Below, piece by piece: positions 7,520-16,036 of a DNA stretch of 64,000 nucleotides (positions are counted from its first letter, which is position 1; each line of letters opens with the position of its first letter). The stretch lies in contig NZ_JAHDTF010000019.1 of assembly GCF_018531465.1 (NCBI RefSeq), positions 124,001 to 188,000 on the forward strand, written 5' to 3'. The position numbers and the translations under genes were made by a program. The notes under the pieces are model-generated. The model saw only the letters and a program-made list of their open reading frames with translations. It made no database searches and was not told where the DNA came from. Origin of the DNA: Sphaerisporangium fuscum. Its GTDB lineage: Bacteria > Actinomycetota > Actinomycetes > Streptosporangiales > Streptosporangiaceae.

Positions 7520-7887
7520 GCGCGCACGCCCAGAAGCTCGGCAACGTATTGATCCCGGTGGACGACCTCGGTAAGGCGGTGACCTTCTACTCGGAGGTGC
7601 TGGGCCTGAAGGTGAAGTTCCGGGACGGCGACCGCTTCGCCGCCCTGGACGGCGGCGGCATCACCATCGCGCTCGCCGCCCAGGCCGAGCAGGTGGCGGG
7701 GGCGGTCACGGCGCCCTCCTACAAGGTGGGCGACGTCGAGGAGGCCGTGCGCGACCTGACGGCCGCGGGCGCGGAGCTGGTCAACGGCCCGGAGGCCGGC
7801 CCGCACGAGATGAGGGCCGTGCTGCGCGACCCGTCCGGCAACGTCCTGGTGCTGTACGCCCCCTTGCAACCCCCCGCCGCCCCCTGA
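7516..7887 (+). CDS. VOC-superfamily (glyoxalase-fold) protein
   Basis: 123 residues. One VOC module pair: LGNVLIPVDDLGKAVTFYSEVLGLKVKFRDG at the start and ALRDPSGN-like VLRDPSGNVLVLYAP at the end, matching the family ends that carry the metal ligands. Translationally coupled to the preceding gene through a GTGA overlap. VOC proteins include epimerases such as methylmalonyl-CoA epimerase, dioxygenases and isomerases; the sequence does not distinguish between them. The operon context favours an epimerase or lyase acting on a CoA intermediate. Confidence 0.8.
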   Translation: MSAHAQKLGNVLIPVDDLGKAVTFYSEVLGLKVKFRDGDRFAALDGGGITIALAAQAEQVAGAVTAPSYKVGDVEEAVRDLTAAGAELVNGPEAGPHEMRAVLRDPSGNVLVLYAPLQPPAAP

Positions 7888-7936
7888 GCCGCACCCCCGG
7901 CGACACGGCGACACCTACCTCGTGTGGAGGCCGTCC

Positions 7937-9526
7937 ATGGCTCGACCGCATGGCAACCCCTACGGCAACTACGGCTACGCCGTCCTCACCGCGAACGCGC
8001 TGCGCACCCCCGACGACGTGGCGCTGACCTACTGCGGCGAACAGAGCTTCACCTACGACCAGCTGAACAAGGTGGTCAACCGGCGCGCCCACGCCCTGCG
8101 GGCCGCGGGCGTCCAGGCGGGGCGGCGGGTGGCCGTGCTGCTCAACGAGACCCTGAAGGTCGCCGAGGTGTACCTCGCGCAGGCCAAGCTGGGGGCGCTG
8201 ACCTCCGCCCTGAACCCCTACTGGCCGGTGGAGACGCTTCGGGCGGTGGTGGCGCACTCGGAGTGCACGGCCTTCGTGTACGACGCGACGGTCGAGGAGC
8301 TCGCCGGCCGCATCCGCCGGGACCTGCCCGGGGTCACCACCTGGATCAAGGTGGGCGGCCCCGGCACCGACGCCGACGTGGTGGACCTGGACGCGCTGAC
8401 CTCCGCCGCCCCGGACGGCGAGCCGGAGCTCGGCGGGTTCTGGGACGATCCGCTGGCCCTCTACTACACCTCCGGCACCACGGGCCTGCCGAAGGCCGTC
8501 GTCCACACCCACGCCTCCTCGCTCGCGACCGCGCAGATCTGGCTCGACGTGCCGCGCGGCCCGGACTCGGTGTTCGGCACCGGCGCCATCATCTGGGGCA
8601 TCGGCTTCCCCGCCATCGTCGGCCCCGCCCTCTACACCGGCATGCGCCTGGTCCTGGAGCAGGACTGGGGGCCGGCCAACTTCCTGCGGGTCGTGCCGCG
8701 CGAGAAGGTCACGCACGTCAGCCAGATCCCGTCGTTCTACGCCGCGCTGCTCGGCTCGGAGGACCACGCGGGGGCCGACCTGTCGACGCTGCGCGTGATC
8801 ATGCTGGGTGGCGAGCCACTGTCGGCCGCGCTGCTGTCCCGCATGAAGGAACGCCTGCCCGGCGCCGGTGTCTACAGCTACTACGGCCAGACCGAGGCCC
8901 CCTACACCTGCGTCGGCCGGGTCGACGACGGCGGCACGCCGCTGGGGTCGTCGGGCCGCGCGAGGACGGGCTGCGCCGTCCGGGTCACCGGCCCGGCCGG
9001 TGAGCGCCTGGTGGGCCGGCCCGGCGAGATCAACCTGGCGGGGCCGCACCGCATGGCCGGGTACGACAAGCTGCCGGACAGGACCGCCGAGGTGCTGCGC
9101 GACGGGTGGTACGTCGGCGGCGACCTCGGTGTGGTGTCCGAGGACGGCACGCTGACCGTGCTGGGCCGCCGCGAGGACGCCATCCTCAAGGGCGGCCGGT
9201 GGAGCCAGCCGGCGGCCGTGGAGGAGGCCGCCGTGACGCTGGACGGCGTGGCGGAGGCGGGCGCGGTCGGGGTGCCCGCCCACGTCGAGGGCCGGGACGC
9301 GGCCGAGCAGCGGATCCTGCTCGCGGTGGTGCCGCGGGCCGGGCGGTCGCTGGACGCCGAGAAGCTGTCGGCGGCCCTGGCCGAACGCCTGCCCGAGCAC
9401 CAGCGGCCCGACCGCGTGGTGGTCGCCGAGGAACTGCCGCACTTCCAGGACGCCTCCGGCGGACCCGGCAAGCTGCTGCGCCGCGAGATCCGCGAACGCT
9501 ACGGCCACCTGCTGGAGCAGGCGTGA
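7937..9526 (+). CDS. AMP-forming acyl-CoA synthetase/ligase (ANL superfamily)
   Basis: 529 residues. The phosphate-binding motif YYTSGTTGLPKAVVHTH is near residue 175; the adenine motif is SYYGQTE, and the hinge GDLGVVSEDGTLTVLGRREDAILKGG is near 400. It activates a carboxylic acid with ATP to an acyl adenylate, then to the CoA thioester. The predicted C-terminal catalytic Lys lies in GGPGKLLRREIRE. ATG 7937 follows GTGGAGG. Third gene of the operon. Related enzymes act on aromatic, bile/steroid-side-chain or medium-chain acids; the actual substrate cannot be told from sequence alone. Confidence 0.9.
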   Translation: MARPHGNPYGNYGYAVLTANALRTPDDVALTYCGEQSFTYDQLNKVVNRRAHALRAAGVQAGRRVAVLLNETLKVAEVYLAQAKLGALTSALNPYWPVETLRAVVAHSECTAFVYDATVEELAGRIRRDLPGVTTWIKVGGPGTDADVVDLDALTSAAPDGEPELGGFWDDPLALYYTSGTTGLPKAVVHTHASSLATAQIWLDVPRGPDSVFGTGAIIWGIGFPAIVGPALYTGMRLVLEQDWGPANFLRVVPREKVTHVSQIPSFYAALLGSEDHAGADLSTLRVIMLGGEPLSAALLSRMKERLPGAGVYSYYGQTEAPYTCVGRVDDGGTPLGSSGRARTGCAVRVTGPAGERLVGRPGEINLAGPHRMAGYDKLPDRTAEVLRDGWYVGGDLGVVSEDGTLTVLGRREDAILKGGRWSQPAAVEEAAVTLDGVAEAGAVGVPAHVEGRDAAEQRILLAVVPRAGRSLDAEKLSAALAERLPEHQRPDRVVVAEELPHFQDASGGPGKLLRREIRERYGHLLEQA

Positions 9527-9587
9527 GCCGCGGCCCCGGCGGAGCGGAGATGATCTACAAGCGGCACGGCCTCCCGGCGGAGCGCCG

Positions 9588-11678
9588 ATGATCCACGAGC
9601 ACGAGGTCAAGGCGCTGCTGCGTGACGCCGGCGTCGCCGTCCCGAGGGGGGTCACGGCGTCCCGGCCCGCCGAGATCACCGGCGCGGCCGAGGTGCTCGC
9701 GCCACCGCTCGTGCTGAAGGCCTACGGTCCGGGCCTGCTGCACAAGTCGGACGCCGGGGCCGTACGGCTGGGGCTGGCCTCGGCGGCACAGGCCGCGCGG
9801 GCGGCCGAGGAGATGCGCGGGCGCCTGGCCGCGCAGGGGATCACCCCCGAGGGGTTCCTGGTCGAGGAGCAGGCGGCCCCGGGGGTCGAGCTGATCGTGG
9901 GCCTGGTCCGCGACCCCGCGTTCGGACCGGCCGTCCTCGCCGGGCTCGGCGGCGTGTGGACCGAGATCATGCGGGACACCGCGCTGCGGCTGTGCCCCAT
10001 CGGCGAGGCCGACGCCCGCGAGATGCTGGCGTCGCTGCGAGGCGCTCCCCTGCTGTCCGGCCATCGGGGCACGCCGGCGGCCGACCTCGGGTCGCTGGTC
10101 GAGCTCCTGGTGCGCCTCGCCGGCGAGGACGGCCTGTGGAGGGATCTGGACCTCGGCGAGTTCGAGCTGAACCCCGTGATCGCCTCCCCCGCCGGGGCCG
10201 TCGCGGTGGACGCCCGCCACATCCCCTCAGGCCGGCCGTCCGGGACGCCGCGCGGCCCGGCGGCGATGACGGACTTCACCGCGCTGTTCGAGCCGAAGAA
10301 GGTGGCGGTCGTGGGGGCCTCCACCACCCGGCCGAACTTCGGCAACATGTTCCTGGAGTTCTACAAGCTGACCGGCGTCCCTCTCGTCGCCGTGCACCCC
10401 GAGGCCGCCGAGATCGCCGGGGTGCCCGCCGTACCGTCGCTTTCTGACAGCGGCGCCGACTATGCCCTCGTCGCCGTGCCCGCCACGCGCTGCCCGGATG
10501 TCGTACGGCAGGCGGCGGGCGTTCCGTTCGTCCAGGTGATGAGCGGCGGGTTCGGCGAGCTCGGCCACCCGGAGCTGGAGGAGGACCTGGTCACGGCCGC
10601 GCGCGAGGCCGGGACCCGGCTGCTCGGCCCCAACTGCATGGGCGTCTACAGCCCGCGGGGCCGGCAGACGTTCGTCGGCGGGGAGCAGGGGCGGCCGGGG
10701 AGCGTGGCCCTGATCTCGCAGAGCGGCGGCCTGGCGGGAGAGGTCGTCAAGGTGGGCGAGCGGCGCGGCCTGGCGTTCAGCCGGGTGGCGACCGTGGGCA
10801 ACTCGCTGGACGTCACCCCGGCCGAGCTGCTGCGCTGGCTCGCCGCCGATCCCGAGACCGCCGTCGTGGGCCTGTATCTGGAGGATCCGCGCGACGGCCG
10901 GGCACTGCTGGACGCGCTCATGGCGGTGCGCGGGCGGATGCCGGTGTCCCTGCTGGTCGGCGGCCGCAGCGCCCAGGGGCGCCGCGCCGCCGCGTCGCAC
11001 ACCGGGGGCCTCGCGGGCGAGGGCCGCGTCTGGCAGGCGGTCGCCGACCAGTGCGGCGCGGCGCTGGTGGCGAGCCAGGACGACCTGATCGGCACGCTCG
11101 CGTTCTTCCAGGCCCACGCGGCCCGCGCGGACGTGCCCGGGGACCCGGGGGTGCTCGTCATCGGGCCGAGCGGCGGGGCGGCGGTGCTGGCGGCGGACGT
11201 CCTCGACGGGGCGGGCCTCGCGCTGGACCCGCTCCCCCCGCAGGCCCGGGACGCGCTCACCGCGCTCGGCCTCGGCGTGGGCAGTTCCCTGGCCAACCCG
11301 CTGGAGATCCCCGTGGGGCCGAGGGCGCGTCCCGACCTGGTACGCGAGGCGATCGCCGCCATCCAGGCCCGGCGGCCGTACCCGGACGTGGTGGCGCACG
11401 TGAACGTGCAGAGCTTCTTCACCTACGGCGACACCGCCGAGCCCCTCTACGCCTACACCCGCCACCTCGCCGAGACCCAGGCCCTGCTGCCGGGCACCCG
11501 GATCACACTCGTCACGCGCAACGGGGAGTGCGCCCCGCCGGGGGTGGAGGACGAGGTGCGCGCCGTCGCGGCCGCCGGCGGGATCCCCGTCTACCGCTCC
11601 GTGGAGGCCGCGGCCGTCGCCGTCGCCGCCGGCAAACGCCACGCGCGTGCCCGCGCCGCCGCCACCGCGCCGGCCTAG
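9588..11678 (+). CDS. NDP-forming acyl-CoA synthetase with ATP-grasp domain first
   Basis: 696 residues. Residues ~1-215 are the ATP-grasp (beta-type) domain; from about 225 follow the CoA-binding Rossmann domain (VAVVGASTTRPNFGN), the succinyl-CoA-synthetase-like ligase domain and the phosphohistidine motif ASHTGGLAG. The order beta-alpha is the reverse of the common acetyl-CoA synthetase fusion. It links acid, CoA and NTP through a phosphoenzyme and can run toward acid plus ATP. ATG 9588 follows GGCGGAG. It is the second CoA ligase in the operon, suggesting activation of two different acids or recovery of ATP from a product thioester. Confidence 0.88.
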   Translation: MIHEHEVKALLRDAGVAVPRGVTASRPAEITGAAEVLAPPLVLKAYGPGLLHKSDAGAVRLGLASAAQAARAAEEMRGRLAAQGITPEGFLVEEQAAPGVELIVGLVRDPAFGPAVLAGLGGVWTEIMRDTALRLCPIGEADAREMLASLRGAPLLSGHRGTPAADLGSLVELLVRLAGEDGLWRDLDLGEFELNPVIASPAGAVAVDARHIPSGRPSGTPRGPAAMTDFTALFEPKKVAVVGASTTRPNFGNMFLEFYKLTGVPLVAVHPEAAEIAGVPAVPSLSDSGADYALVAVPATRCPDVVRQAAGVPFVQVMSGGFGELGHPELEEDLVTAAREAGTRLLGPNCMGVYSPRGRQTFVGGEQGRPGSVALISQSGGLAGEVVKVGERRGLAFSRVATVGNSLDVTPAELLRWLAADPETAVVGLYLEDPRDGRALLDALMAVRGRMPVSLLVGGRSAQGRRAAASHTGGLAGEGRVWQAVADQCGAALVASQDDLIGTLAFFQAHAARADVPGDPGVLVIGPSGGAAVLAADVLDGAGLALDPLPPQARDALTALGLGVGSSLANPLEIPVGPRARPDLVREAIAAIQARRPYPDVVAHVNVQSFFTYGDTAEPLYAYTRHLAETQALLPGTRITLVTRNGECAPPGVEDEVRAVAAAGGIPVYRSVEAAAVAVAAGKRHARARAAATAPA

Positions 11679-11707
11679 CCACCCGACTACGACTTCCGGA
11701 GGAACCG

Positions 11708-12457
11708 ATGGGGATGCTCGAGGGAAAGGTCGCCCTGATCACCGGCGGGGCGCGCGGCATGGGGGCCTCCCACGTCCGCCTGTTCGTCCAGGAAGGGGCG
11801 CGGGTGGTCTTCGGCGACGTGCTCGAAGAGGAGGGCAAGGCGCTGGCCGAGGAGACCGGCGCGGTCTTCGTGCGGCACGACGTGACCCGCGCGGAGGAGT
11901 GGTCCCACACGGTCGAGGTCGCCACCGGGACGTTCGGCAAGCTGGACGTGCTGGTGAACAACGCCGGGATCCTGAAGTTCCGCAGGATCGCCGACATGAG
12001 CGTCGAGGAGTACCAGCGGGTGCTCGACGTCAACCTCAAGGGCACCTGGCTGGGCATCAAGTCGGTGATCGAGCCGATGAAGGCCGCGGGGCGCGGCTCG
12101 ATCGTGAACATCTCGTCGGTGGAGGGGTTCATCGGCGCGGAGGGGATGTCGGCCTACGCCGCCTCGAAGTTCGGTGTGCGCGGGGTGACGAAGTCGGCCG
12201 CCCGGGAACTGGCCCCGGCGAAGATCCGCGTCAACTCGGTGCATCCCGGCGCCATCAACACCCCCATGGTGGCCGATCCCGACATCGCGGCGGAGGTCGA
12301 CGGCGAGGCCTTCATGAAGGCCATGGTGATCAAGCGGTTCGCCAAGCCGGTCGAGGTCTCCCATGTGGTGGCCTTCCTCGCCTCCGACCGCTCCAGCTAC
12401 TGCACCGGCAGTGAGTTCACCGTGGACGGCGGCCTGCTCACCGGGGCCGGTTACTGA
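11708..12457 (+). CDS. Short-chain dehydrogenase (3-alpha/20-beta-hydroxysteroid-dehydrogenase-like)
   Basis: 249 residues. TGGARGMG (cofactor), NNAG, catalytic Ser in NISSVEG and YAASK (YxxxK) are all present; the C-terminus ends TGSEFTVDGGLLTGAGY. This pattern is common in actinobacterial SDRs annotated as hydroxysteroid or secondary-alcohol dehydrogenases. It probably oxidises a hydroxy intermediate with NAD+. GGAGG precedes ATG 11708. Last gene of the 7154-12457 operon, followed by a hairpin shared with the convergent gene. Confidence 0.9.
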   Translation: MGMLEGKVALITGGARGMGASHVRLFVQEGARVVFGDVLEEEGKALAEETGAVFVRHDVTRAEEWSHTVEVATGTFGKLDVLVNNAGILKFRRIADMSVEEYQRVLDVNLKGTWLGIKSVIEPMKAAGRGSIVNISSVEGFIGAEGMSAYAASKFGVRGVTKSAARELAPAKIRVNSVHPGAINTPMVADPDIAAEVDGEAFMKAMVIKRFAKPVEVSHVVAFLASDRSSYCTGSEFTVDGGLLTGAGY

Positions 12458-12482
12458 CCTCGGGCCGGGCGGTCAGCCGGCC
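12445..12482. terminator. Bidirectional hairpin between convergent genes
   Basis: GGCCGG and CTGACC (12445-12459, separated by 3 nt) pair with GGTCAG and CCGGCC (12471-12482). The structure covers both stop codons, so it could terminate both transcripts. Confidence 0.5.
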
Positions 12483-12874
12483 AGGGCGCGGGTGAACCAG
12501 ATCGTCTTGCCCCTGCCGCCGGGGCACGGTTCGACGCCCCAGCAGTCGGTGAGCGCGGTGACGATCCGCAGGCCGCGCCCGTGCTCGAGATCGGTGCCGG
12601 CGGTGCGCAGGCACGGCCATCCGGGGCCGCCGTCGCTCACCGAGCCGGTGAGGGTGCGGTCCGCGGCGACGAGGGCCACGCGGATCGGGGGACCGCCGTG
12701 GATCAGGGCGTTGGCGAGCAGTTCGGTGACGACGACCACCATGTCGTCGGTCAGGCCCTGCAGCCTCCATTCGGCGAGCGTCTCCCGCACGACCGCGCGG
12801 CACTTGGCCGTCACGCCCGGATCGGGGGGCAGCTCCCAGCGGGCCTCGCGGGGGCAGGATGGAATGCTGGTCAT
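12473..12874 (-). CDS. Anti-sigma-type ATP-binding protein (HATPase_c_2, RsbW-like)
   Basis: 133 residues, a stand-alone GHKL ATPase domain. N box ELLANALIHG, G1 box DGGPGWP and G2 region GRGLRIVTALTD are visible. Such small proteins in actinomycetes act as anti-sigma factors/kinases or as partners of DNA-binding regulators. ATG 12874 has GGGAG upstream. It is divergent from the regulator at 13176, a pairing common for abaA/whiJ-type loci that tune development or antibiotic production, which suggests it modulates that regulator; this is inference. Confidence 0.85.
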   Translation of the reverse strand: MTSIPSCPREARWELPPDPGVTAKCRAVVRETLAEWRLQGLTDDMVVVVTELLANALIHGGPPIRVALVAADRTLTGSVSDGGPGWPCLRTAGTDLEHGRGLRIVTALTDCWGVEPCPGGRGKTIWFTRALAG

Positions 12875-13120
12875 CAGGAATCTCCCTGGCCTTTCGCGCT
12901 TAGGGGTGCATCGGCCTCGAGACGGCTCCCGCCGTGCGAACGAAGGACGGACGGGGCCGGACCTTTACCTTCCGGTGGGCGACGCCGGGCCGAACAGGCG
13001 CTCAGACCGGGGGCGTCTGTAGCCCGCGAGGGCGGATCGGCCCCGCGTACCGCCGCTCGTCGCGGAAACCGGCGGTCTGGTCGCCGATTTCCGGCAACCC
13101 TGCGTAGTCATGGAATCGCT

Positions 13121-13149
13121 TTGACTACTGTCGGTGGCGGCGTTACGAA
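13121..13149 (+). promoter_or_regulatory. Candidate housekeeping promoter for the 13176 regulator
   Basis: TTGACT (13121-13126), a 17-bp spacer and TACGAA (13144-13149), 26 bp before the start codon; a near-consensus principal-sigma promoter. The rest of the 301-bp divergent gap 12875-13175 shows no other element I can name. Confidence 0.5.
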
Positions 13150-13175
13150 TCCAACGGGGGTCGGAGGGGTACGCG

Positions 13176-14771
13176 ATGCCACGCAAGCCACGCAGCCTCA
13201 AAGAGGAGATGGACCGCCTCACCACCGAGCTGCGCGAACGGGGCTCCACCTGGGCCGAGATCGCTCAGGAGTACCGGCGGCGCTACCGGCTCAACGCCCG
13301 GCAGGCGTTCCGGGAGGCGCACCGCTACACGCAGGAACGCGTGGTCGCCGAGTGGAAGGCGCTGTGGCCGTCCGAGCCGTTCAGCGTCCGCAAGCTCGGG
13401 TCCTGGGAGGCCTGGCCAGGCGTCACGGGCAACGAGCCGCCCATGGCGGGCCTCAACCGGCTCGCCCGCATCTACGGCTGCCGGGCCTGCGACCTGGTCG
13501 ACGGCGAGGACCACACGGGGGTCGACGAGAACGCGAATGTCTCCGGTCGGCGGGATATCCCACCCCCACATACTCCAACTAACCTCACATTCAGCGACAT
13601 TAAGGGCATCCTGCCGACTCAGCCGCTCCCCGGGCCGACGTCGCCGGGAGAACTGCGTGACCGGGAGTTCGAGCAGCTCGTCCACGCCTTGACGGATTGG
13701 GCAACGCAGATGAATCGACGTGACCTCCTCGCCCTGATCGGAGCGGCGGCCACCTCCGCCTACGCCTCGCCGGCCCTCGACCGGCTGAACGGCGACGAGA
13801 CACAGCGCCTCAGCAAGGCGATGGGCGATCCGAGCCGGGTGGACGACACCACGGTGGGCCACATCGAGGCGGTGCTGCGCCACTGCATGCGCCAGGAGGA
13901 CGCCCTCGGCCCGCAGGCGACCGTGGCCACAGTGCTCGCCCAGCAGCACCTGGTCGTCTCCCTGCTGTCGAACGGGGTGACCGAGCGGATGCGGCCCAAG
14001 CTGCTGTCCCTGCTGGCCGACATCCGCCGCTGCACCGCGTGGATGCTGTTCAACCTCAACGACTTCCGCGGCGCCGACTACCACTACGCCAAGGCCCGCG
14101 ACGCCGCCCACCAGGCCGACGACGACGCGATGTGCAGCATGGTCCTCGCCAACTGGAGCCAGCTCGCGACCTGGCGGGGCGACCCGCGCCTCGGGGTCGA
14201 GCACGCGCTGGGCGCCCTGGCGTGGGGGCAGCGGGCGGGCAGCAGGCTGCTCACCGCCTACGCCTGCGACGTCGGCGCCCGGGCGTACGCGGCGGTGGTC
14301 AGGCGCTCGGCCAAGGGCGCGCGCCGGGCCGACCACACCCGCTGCTTCAGGTCGGTGGACCAGGCCCGGCGGGAGCTCCACGGGGCCGACCCCGGCGATC
14401 CGGGTGCCCGTCTGGTCCCGTTCTACGGGGAGGGCCAGTACCTCTCCACCAAGACCGGCTGCCTGCTGGACACCGGCGATCCCGCACAGGCCCTCCAGGT
14501 GGCCGCCACCGCCGTCGCGGGCATCGACCCGACATTCGTCCGCAATGTCGCCTACATCCGCCTGAAGACCGCGCAGGCCCATCTCCGGCTGCGCGAGATC
14601 GACGAGGCCTGCCGGGAGCTCGGGGAGGCGGCACGGCTGGCGGTGCACAACACCTCCCCGCGCCTGGTGCGGTCGGTGGTCGAGACGCGCGAGAAGCTCG
14701 GCCCGTGGCACCGTACCCGCGCCGTGGCCGAGCTGGACGAGCGCCTACACGCGTCCCGGCTCATCGCCTAA
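13176..14771 (+). CDS. Regulator with N-terminal DNA-binding-like region and C-terminal TPR-like helical repeats
   Basis: 531 residues. The N-terminal ~110 residues (STWAEIAQEYRRRYRLNARQ; VRKLGSWEAWPG) resemble actinomycete XRE-like regulators encoded beside HATPase_c_2 genes. A linker around 125-165 is encoded by a noticeably more AT-rich patch (about 13540-13620). From about 190 to the end, alpha-helical repeats such as RGADYHYAKARDAAHQADDDAM suggest TPR-type ligand or protein binding. ATG 13176 follows GGAGGGG. It probably responds to a small ligand or to the divergent ATPase; targets unknown. Confidence 0.75.
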   Translation: MPRKPRSLKEEMDRLTTELRERGSTWAEIAQEYRRRYRLNARQAFREAHRYTQERVVAEWKALWPSEPFSVRKLGSWEAWPGVTGNEPPMAGLNRLARIYGCRACDLVDGEDHTGVDENANVSGRRDIPPPHTPTNLTFSDIKGILPTQPLPGPTSPGELRDREFEQLVHALTDWATQMNRRDLLALIGAAATSAYASPALDRLNGDETQRLSKAMGDPSRVDDTTVGHIEAVLRHCMRQEDALGPQATVATVLAQQHLVVSLLSNGVTERMRPKLLSLLADIRRCTAWMLFNLNDFRGADYHYAKARDAAHQADDDAMCSMVLANWSQLATWRGDPRLGVEHALGALAWGQRAGSRLLTAYACDVGARAYAAVVRRSAKGARRADHTRCFRSVDQARRELHGADPGDPGARLVPFYGEGQYLSTKTGCLLDTGDPAQALQVAATAVAGIDPTFVRNVAYIRLKTAQAHLRLREIDEACRELGEAARLAVHNTSPRLVRSVVETREKLGPWHRTRAVAELDERLHASRLIA

Positions 14772-14787
14772 CGGCCGGGGGCGCCCT

Positions 14788-15951
14788 TCACCGCCTGGCG
14801 AGGCGGATCCACACGGCGGCGGCCAGGCAGGCCGCCGTGAGCACCGCCAGGACCACCGGCACCGCGCCCACGCCGTACCACTCGATGGCCTTGCCCGTGA
14901 CCGGCGGCACGGCGACGCCGCCGATCATGGACGCGGCCACGATGTACCCGCTGGTCCCGGGAAGCAGCCGGGTGAGCCACGGCAGGCCGGTGGGAAAAAT
15001 GGGGGCGATGAACAGCCCGACTCCGGCGTAGGCGTACGGGGCGAGCGCCGGCACCAGGGCCAGCAGCAGGCAGGCCAGCATGCCGGCCAGGCCGCCGATG
15101 ACGATGGCCGGGGCCGACCAGCGCAGGCTGAGCGGGGCCGCCACGAGCCGTCCCACGGTCATCATCAGCCAGTAGACGGCGGTGGCGGAGGCGGCGGCGC
15201 GAGCGGAGTACCCGGCCGTCTCCAGGTGGGTGGGTTCCCAGCCGCCCACCCCGCTCTCGACGCCCACGTGCAGCACGTAGAGCACGAGGAACGCGGCCAG
15301 CAGGCCCCAGGCCCGCCGGATCCCCGTTCCGGACCCGTCACCGGAGCCCGCCCGGGCGAGGTCCTCCTGTCCCTCGCCCACGCCGCGCAGAGTCAGCAGC
15401 AGTGCCGCCGACAGCACGGCGAAGCCCCCGAAGATCAGGCCGTAGCGTTCGGGGCCGAGCAGGCCGACGAGCGCCGGCCCGAGGATGGCGCCCACGCCGA
15501 ACTGGGCGTTCAGCACGTTCAGCATCGCCGTGCTGCGGGCGCCGAAGCCGATGGAGAACAGCTGGTTGAGGCCGTAGTCGATGCCGCCGAAGCCGAGCCC
15601 GGTGACGAGCGCGGCCGGCAGAGCCACCGACCACCACGGCGCCAGGGCGAATCCGGCGGCGCCCACGGCCATCAGCAGGTAGGAGGCGCCGATCATCCTG
15701 CGGTTGCCGATCGTCCGATGGATCCGCTGGAAGAGCAGGACGCCGAGCACGCCACCGACGAAGTGGGCGCTCAGCGCGAGGCCGGCTCCGGACGGCGACA
15801 GGCCGAAGTTCCCCCGGAAGGCCGAGATCGCGGGTCCGTACAGGGCCTGCAACGCGCCGATCAGCACGAACCCGGCGCATGAGGAGACGACCGCCCCCCG
15901 GCTGAACAGCCGCGTCCCTGCTTGCCCTTCTGCCCGTAGGGTGCTCCCCAC
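14788..15951 (-). CDS. MFS transporter (sugar/FucP-like)
   Basis: 387 residues with 12 probable membrane helices. The MFS loop between helices 2 and 3 is weak (FQRIHRTIGNRRMIGAS). A short hydrophilic loop (EGQEDLARAGSGDG) divides the two halves. GTG 15951 has GGGGGGAT upstream. A perfect 14-bp LacI-type palindrome begins 20 bp upstream, so it is probably repressed in the absence of a sugar-like inducer, and a sugar or glycoside substrate is the best guess. It is convergent with the 13176 regulator. Confidence 0.8.
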   Translation of the reverse strand: MGSTLRAEGQAGTRLFSRGAVVSSCAGFVLIGALQALYGPAISAFRGNFGLSPSGAGLALSAHFVGGVLGVLLFQRIHRTIGNRRMIGASYLLMAVGAAGFALAPWWSVALPAALVTGLGFGGIDYGLNQLFSIGFGARSTAMLNVLNAQFGVGAILGPALVGLLGPERYGLIFGGFAVLSAALLLTLRGVGEGQEDLARAGSGDGSGTGIRRAWGLLAAFLVLYVLHVGVESGVGGWEPTHLETAGYSARAAASATAVYWLMMTVGRLVAAPLSLRWSAPAIVIGGLAGMLACLLLALVPALAPYAYAGVGLFIAPIFPTGLPWLTRLLPGTSGYIVAASMIGGVAVPPVTGKAIEWYGVGAVPVVLAVLTAACLAAAVWIRLARR

Positions 15952-15970
15952 CTATCCCCCCGAGAATCCA

Positions 15971-15984
15971 TGTGAACGTTCACA
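15971..15984. promoter_or_regulatory. LacI/GalR-type operator
   Basis: TGTGAACGTTCACA, a perfect 14-bp palindrome with the central CG step typical of LacI-family operators. It lies 20 bp upstream of the MFS start. No LacI-family gene is present in the window, so the regulator is trans-encoded. Confidence 0.65.
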
Positions 15985-16036
15985 AGAACCCTCACGGTAA
16001 CCGGCAAAAAGGTCAAGATCGTGACAAGATGGACTT

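Noticed and set aside
9550..9591. 13-codon leader-like frame overlapping the start of the NDP-forming ligase
   Set aside because: It lies in a 61-bp gap within an operon, has a poor RBS and no regulatory codon run; likely chance.
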